This document shows, piece after piece, positions 22,696-26,421 of a stretch of DNA of 26,421 bases. Every line of letters starts with the position of its first letter. Position 1 is the stretch's first letter. Under the pieces are notes generated by a model. The model was not told where the DNA came from, did no database searches, and worked only from the letters and a program-made list of their open reading frames with translations. The position numbers and the translations under genes are program-made. Source of the DNA: UBA7985 sp049612785 (GTDB lineage: Bacteria; Pseudomonadota; Alphaproteobacteria; UBA7985). Location: assembly GCA_049612785.1 (NCBI GenBank), contig JBMZBW010000026.1, positions 1-26,421 of the forward strand, read 5' to 3'.

Positions 22696-23103
22696 TTGAA
22701 AGATAACGCTAACTCCGAGTTGCTTGCACTCACCGCTGACATCGTCGCGGCGCATGTATCCAACAATTCTGTAGCAGTCGGAGATCTACCTCGCATGATC
22801 GCTGATGTTTACACTACTCTTGCATCGGTCGAAGCGCCTGCTGAAGAAGTAGAAGAAGAACTTGTGCCAGCTGTTGCAATCCGTTCGTCTGTTAAGCCGG
22901 ACTACATTGTTTGTCTTGAAGACGGCAAAAAGCTGAAAATGCTCAAGCGGCACTTAAAGACAGCCTACGACATGACCCCCGAAGAATACCGCCAACGGTG
23001 GGGTCTGCCCTCGGACTACCCCATGGTTGCACCAAACTACGCTGCACAGCGTTCCAAGCTGGCCAAGGAAATTGGTCTCGGTACGCGCCGCGCGGCCGAC
23101 TAA
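22696..23103 (+). CDS. Ros/MucR family transcriptional regulator
   Basis: This 135-residue regulator has the MucR N-terminus ELLALTADIVAAHVSNN, an acidic linker (EAPAEEVEEEL), and a zinc-finger-like C-terminal domain: DYIVCLEDGKKLKMLKRHL, then YDMTPEEYRQRWGLPSDYPMVAPNYA. The Cys, Asp and first His positions are visible, but where classical Ros has a second zinc-ligand His (HH-M) this protein has AYDM, so metal binding may be lost. MucR proteins act as global repressors or H-NS-like DNA-bridgers in alphaproteobacteria. Start TTG 22696 has AAGGA eight bases upstream. The sequence immediately before it, ATGTAA (22690-22695), is an in-frame start-stop. A terminator follows at 23127. Confidence 0.92.
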   Translation: MKDNANSELLALTADIVAAHVSNNSVAVGDLPRMIADVYTTLASVEAPAEEVEEELVPAVAIRSSVKPDYIVCLEDGKKLKMLKRHLKTAYDMTPEEYRQRWGLPSDYPMVAPNYAAQRSKLAKEIGLGTRRAAD

Positions 23104-23126
23104 ACCATCCTTTTTCGGATACACGA

Positions 23127-23167
23127 AACGGTCGCGGGTCTGATACCCTGCGACCGTTTTTGTTTTT
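23127..23167 (+). terminator. Intrinsic terminator after the MucR-type gene
   Basis: AACGGTCGC (23127-23135) pairs perfectly with GCGACCGTT (23150-23158), extended inward by a G-T and two G-C pairs, with a small loop. It is followed by a T-rich tail, TTTTTGTTTTT (from 23157). It sits 24 bases after the stop codon and separates the regulator from miaB. Confidence 0.9.
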
Positions 23168-23199
23168 CAGCGCCCGTTGGTTGGTGATAGGGAACAATC

Positions 23200-24561
23200 A
23201 TGACTGAGACTTCTGAAAAACGCGTTTTCATCCGCACCTACGGGTGCCAGATGAACGTCTATGATTCCGAGCGCATGGCCGAGAGCCTGTCCAAGGCTGG
23301 CTACACAACCGCCCAGAGCGCTGATGAGGCGGATCTGGTGGTGCTGAATACCTGCCATATCCGAGAGAAAGCAGCGGAAAAGGTTTACTCGGAAGTGGGT
23401 CGCATGCGGATGCTGCGGGAGCAATCCGGGCGGGATGTAAAGATCGCCGTCACCGGATGCGTGGCTCAGGCCGAAGGTGCCGAAATCCAACGCCGGGCCC
23501 CTGCGGTTGATCTGGTCGTCGGTCCGCAGTCCTATCACCGTCTGCCTGAGTTGGTGGAGCGGGTGGAACGGGGCGAACGGTCCATTGTTGATACCGATTT
23601 TCCGACTGAATCAAAGTTCGATCACCTGCCCGAAGAACGCTCAGCCGCTACGGGCGCGTCGGCGTTTCTGACGGTGCAGGAAGGGTGCGATAAGTTCTGC
23701 TCTTTTTGCGTGGTGCCCTATACCCGCGGTGCCGAAGAATCCCGCCCTGCCGCTTCCGTCCTCGCCGAAGCTGAACGGCTTGCCGGACAAGGGGTGCGAG
23801 AGCTTACCTTGCTGGGGCAGAATGTGAACGCCTACCATGGCCAAGCACCCAATGGCAGCCAAGGGACATGGAACCTGGCAACCCTGCTCAAGGCGCTGGG
23901 GGACATTGACGGTCTCGAGCGCCTGCGTTTCACGACATCTCACCCCAAGGACATGGACGAAGACCTCTATCAGGCTTTCGCAGATAATCCCAAGTTGATG
24001 CCCTATCTGCATTTGCCGGTTCAGTCAGGCTCTGACCCGATCCTGAAGGCGATGAACCGGTCGCATACGGCGGCGGAATACGTCGAGATCATCCGGCGGC
24101 TGCGTTCGATCCGGCCTGACATGGCCATCAGCGGTGATTTCATCGTTGGCTTTCCGGGCGAGTCAGATCAGGACTTTGCCGATACGCTGAAGATCATCAC
24201 GGAAGTCAACTACGCCCAAGCCTACTCGTTCAAGTACAGCCCCCGCCCCGGCACTCCAGCCGCTAACGTGGAATTTCACGTACCAGAAGACGTGAAGTCC
24301 AAGCGCTTGGAAGCGGTTCAGCACTTGCTCAACGAGCAGCAACTCGCCTTCAATCTGAGTTGCGTGGGCAAGACCATGTCGATTTTGCTGGAAAGACCCG
24401 GCAAAGAAGAAGGCCAACTGATCGGCAGAAGCCCTTACATGCAGTCCGTACACGTCATGGCGCCGCAGCATCGATTAGGACAACTGGTAGACGTTGAAAT
24501 TCTTTCGGCCGGTGCCAACTCACTCAAGGGCCAGATCAAAATGGCTCAGCAGGCTGCCTAA
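23200..24561 (+). CDS. miaB: tRNA-2-methylthio-N6-dimethylallyladenosine synthase (MiaB)
   Basis: This 453-residue methylthiotransferase is of normal length. The N-terminal UPF0004 domain holds the auxiliary-cluster cysteines C16 (RTYGCQMN), C52 (LNTCHIRE) and C87 (VTGCVAQ). The radical-SAM core has C163-x3-C167-x2-C170 in GCDKFCSFC. A TRAM domain closes the protein, ending in VDVEILSAGANSLKGQI. The enzyme adds the methylthio group at C2 of i6A37 in tRNAs reading UNN codons. The start is ATG 23200 with AGGGA upstream. It follows a terminator, so a promoter should lie in the short gap 23168-23199 or within the terminator region. phoH begins 18 bases after the stop. Confidence 0.97.
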   Translation: MTETSEKRVFIRTYGCQMNVYDSERMAESLSKAGYTTAQSADEADLVVLNTCHIREKAAEKVYSEVGRMRMLREQSGRDVKIAVTGCVAQAEGAEIQRRAPAVDLVVGPQSYHRLPELVERVERGERSIVDTDFPTESKFDHLPEERSAATGASAFLTVQEGCDKFCSFCVVPYTRGAEESRPAASVLAEAERLAGQGVRELTLLGQNVNAYHGQAPNGSQGTWNLATLLKALGDIDGLERLRFTTSHPKDMDEDLYQAFADNPKLMPYLHLPVQSGSDPILKAMNRSHTAAEYVEIIRRLRSIRPDMAISGDFIVGFPGESDQDFADTLKIITEVNYAQAYSFKYSPRPGTPAANVEFHVPEDVKSKRLEAVQHLLNEQQLAFNLSCVGKTMSILLERPGKEEGQLIGRSPYMQSVHVMAPQHRLGQLVDVEILSAGANSLKGQIKMAQQAA

Positions 24562-24579
24562 CCCTATGAAAGTCACGCA

Positions 24580-25599
24580 ATGACCCAAGCAACATCGCAT
24601 GCGTTCCAATTCGCGGACGCGAAACTGGCGTTGGATGTCTGTGGAGTGGGTGATGCGAACCTTGCACTGATCGAAGACCGCTTGAGCCTGGCCATTGCCA
24701 ATCGCTCCGATGAAATTGTCCTGCATGGCGAGGTTGAGTCCGTGGAGCTGGGCTTTGCTGTGCTGGAAAGCCTGTACGACCGAGCGCGCCGGGGTTTGAT
24801 TGTTGAACCTGCAGACGTGGAAGCGGCCATTCGGATGGGCCGGCATCACATGGAACAAGACGGTGCTGAAGAAGACCTCTTCAAGGGCCAACCCAACACC
24901 GCCAATGTCGCCATCACAACCCGCAAGAAGTCCATTTCTCCGCGGTCACCGGGACAGGCAGATTACCTCGTTGCCATGCGCGATCACGAGCTGACGTTTG
25001 GTGTCGGCCCGGCGGGGACGGGTAAGACCTATCTGGCCGCTGCGATGGCGATTTCGCACTTGCTTGAAGGCAAGGTCCGGCGGCTGATCCTGTCGCGTCC
25101 AGCCGTTGAAGCGGGGGAGCGTTTGGGCTTTCTGCCCGGCGACATGAAAGAAAAGGTCGACCCCTATCTGCGCCCGCTCTACGACGCGCTTTATGACATG
25201 CTGCCGCGCGATCAGGTGGAAAAGCGGATTGAAGCGGGTTCGATTGAGATTGCGCCACTGGCCTTTATGCGCGGTCGCACGCTTTCGGAAGCCTTTGTCA
25301 TCCTTGATGAGGCTCAGAACACAACTCCGGCTCAGATGAAGATGTTTCTGACCCGCTTGGGTGAGGGCTCACGCATGGTGGTCAATGGCGATTTGAGTCA
25401 GGTTGACCTGCCGCGCGGCGTGAAAAGCGGGCTGCGGGATGCTTTGGATACCCTGCGTTCGGTCAAAGGCGTGGCCGTGAAGCGGTTCAACGCCGATGAT
25501 GTTGTCCGTCACCCGCTGGTGGGTCGGATCATTCAAGCCTACGACGCAGCGCCAAAGCCCGAAGCCGCCGCCTACAAAACCAATGCGGATCAGGAATGA
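24580..25599 (+). CDS. ybeZ: PhoH-like ATPase (YbeZ)
   Basis: This 339-residue protein carries the PhoH P-loop domain. Walker A is GPAGTGKT (residues 143-150). VRRLILSRPAVEAGERLGFLPGD is a PhoH hallmark, and FVILDEAQNTTPAQMKMFLTRLGEGS contains Walker B and downstream motifs. The first 100 residues are a less conserved N-terminal extension. YbeZ is encoded beside YbeY in most proteobacteria and is thought to help YbeY in RNA or ribosome processing. Its stop overlaps the ybeY start by ATGA, so the two are translationally coupled. Confidence 0.94.
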   Translation: MTQATSHAFQFADAKLALDVCGVGDANLALIEDRLSLAIANRSDEIVLHGEVESVELGFAVLESLYDRARRGLIVEPADVEAAIRMGRHHMEQDGAEEDLFKGQPNTANVAITTRKKSISPRSPGQADYLVAMRDHELTFGVGPAGTGKTYLAAAMAISHLLEGKVRRLILSRPAVEAGERLGFLPGDMKEKVDPYLRPLYDALYDMLPRDQVEKRIEAGSIEIAPLAFMRGRTLSEAFVILDEAQNTTPAQMKMFLTRLGEGSRMVVNGDLSQVDLPRGVKSGLRDALDTLRSVKGVAVKRFNADDVVRHPLVGRIIQAYDAAPKPEAAAYKTNADQE

Positions 25600-26126
25600 G
25601 AGCGGAACTCATCTTTGACGTCCCCGACGCCTGGCCGCAGTTTTCCACCGAAGACCTCTCGACCCTGAGCGATCGGGCCGTTGCTGCGGCCTTTCATGTG
25701 GGTCTGGAAAGCGAAGGTTTTGACCATTGGGAAGCGGAGTCCGCGCTGTCGATTGCCTTTCTTGATGACACCCGCGTCGCTCGTCTGAATGAAGATTTCC
25801 GCGATAAGCCGCAGCCCACGAATGTCCTGTCCTGGCCCAATTATGAGGGCGAGACTCCGGAAGACATCATGGAGCAAGGCCAAGCCGATGGTGCTTCGGT
25901 ATACTGGGGTGATCTGGCGCTCGCCGGTCAAACCCTTGGTCGAGAGGCTCTTGAGCAAGAAAAAAGCCTCCCAGCGCATCTTAGCCACTTGATAATCCAC
26001 GGGGTTTTGCATTTGCTGGGTTATGACCATATTGAAGACAAGCAAGCCGAACATATGGAAGGTCTAGAACGACTGGCCATGCGAGACCTCGGCTACCCTG
26101 ACCCTTACGGAGAGAACGCGGAGTAA
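25596..26126 (+). CDS. ybeY: Endoribonuclease YbeY
   Basis: This 176-residue UPF0054 metalloprotein has the zinc motif H-x3-H-x5-H in IIHGVLHLLGYDH near residues 131-143, and upstream the LNEDFRDKPQPTNVLSWP segment typical of YbeY (usually NxxxRxxxxxTDVLSFP; here the Asp of TDVLSF is Asn). YbeY is an RNase needed for 16S rRNA 3'-end maturation and 70S quality control. The start overlaps the ybeZ stop. A 99-base gap separates it from corC. Confidence 0.94.
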   Translation: MRAELIFDVPDAWPQFSTEDLSTLSDRAVAAAFHVGLESEGFDHWEAESALSIAFLDDTRVARLNEDFRDKPQPTNVLSWPNYEGETPEDIMEQGQADGASVYWGDLALAGQTLGREALEQEKSLPAHLSHLIIHGVLHLLGYDHIEDKQAEHMEGLERLAMRDLGYPDPYGENAE

Positions 26127-26225
26127 ACAGAGCACGCGAAGCCGCAAAAACGAGAGAGAGGCCAACCGACGAACCATCACGGCCTCCGCAATTTTGCCTC
26201 ACTGTGCAGACACTCTGATACCGCA

Positions 26226-26421
26226 ATGACAACGTCCGCCGACCCATCTAGTACTGAACCGTCTCAACCATCGTCCGTCCGCAATCGCCTGAACGACGGA
26301 TGGGCGACGCTCGTCCGGCTTGTGCGCCCCCAGCGCAGCGACAGAGACACGATTGAGACCATTCTCGAATCTCCTAACCATGACGAAACCAGTGGCTTTG
26401 GCGCTGATGAGCGCAAGATGC
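26226..26421 (+). CDS. corC: CorC/YbeX family CBS-domain protein (3' truncated)
   Basis: Only the first 65 residues are visible; the frame is open to the window edge. After a Ser/Pro-rich start comes VRLVRPQRSDRDTIETILE, then GFGADERKM. This matches the N-terminal segment that precedes the CBS pair in soluble CorC/YbeX proteins (the LxDxLE...EExxM pattern). The ybeZ-ybeY-corC order, usually followed by lnt, supports the call. Relatives are linked to magnesium efflux and ribosome metabolism. The ATG at 26226 lacks a strong ribosome binding site. Confidence 0.75.
   Translation, partial: MTTSADPSSTEPSQPSSVRNRLNDGWATLVRLVRPQRSDRDTIETILESPNHDETSGFGADERKM

Noticed and set aside
26158..26186. GAGGCC...GGCCTC inverted repeat between ybeY and corC as a terminator
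   Set aside because: Only 6 bp with a 17-base loop and no T-run; the ybeY-corC order also argues for read-through.

Overview
The window reads as ordinary chromosomal DNA from an alphaproteobacterium. It is moderately G+C-rich and densely packed. The evidence for the class is gene content and order: cobS-cobT with a J-domain gene upstream; aroK-aroB-CNNM/CorC; xerD near accA; a Ros/MucR regulator just before miaB; miaB-phoH-ybeY-corC; an Nfu scaffold gene; and DUF2889 and RHH_4 proteins. The order within the class cannot be fixed from this sequence. No rRNA, tRNA, CRISPR array, insertion sequence or prophage was seen.

Layout. 1-517: 3' end of a Bax-inhibitor-1 family membrane protein and its terminator. 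774-2868: a LuxO-like sigma-54 response regulator followed by a PIN-domain protein. 2865-4578: rbfA, with an MFS transporter divergent from it. 4575-8211 (minus strand): J-domain protein, cobS and cobT, the latter two encoding ATPase parts of aerobic cobaltochelatase. 8265-8921: bolA and a ribbon-helix-helix protein. 8945-12614 (minus): aroK, aroB, a CNNM/CorC membrane protein and DUF2889. 12676-15511 (plus): small membrane protein, frameshifted xerD, accA, yggS. 15647-16354: OmpR-type response regulator. 16361-19088 (minus): lolA, class I glutamine amidotransferase, exonuclease III, PH-like membrane protein. 19342-22524 (plus): nfuA, a glucosaminidase lipoprotein, tsaB, rimI-like acetyltransferase. 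22696-26421 (plus): MucR-type regulator, terminator, then miaB-phoH-ybeY-corC (corC runs off the edge).

How genes work together. CobS and CobT are partners in cobalt insertion into the corrin ring. AroK and AroB supply the shikimate pathway. RbfA, TsaB, RimI, MiaB and YbeY all serve ribosome or tRNA maturation. LolA, the lipoprotein glucosaminidase, BI-1 and the CNNM proteins belong to the envelope. Three regulators (LuxO-like, OmpR-type, MucR-type) are encoded here with no partner kinase in the window.

The points most worth a second look are a single-base frameshift in xerD, the LuxO-like regulator with its long Pro/Ala linker followed by an antitoxin-less PIN protein, a perfect 14-bp palindrome between rbfA and the MFS gene, a cluster of four TGAATT half-sites before the RHH gene, an inverted repeat before the OmpR-type regulator, and a MucR protein lacking a zinc-ligand histidine. 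I did not find a multi-gene system that I would call convincingly undescribed.
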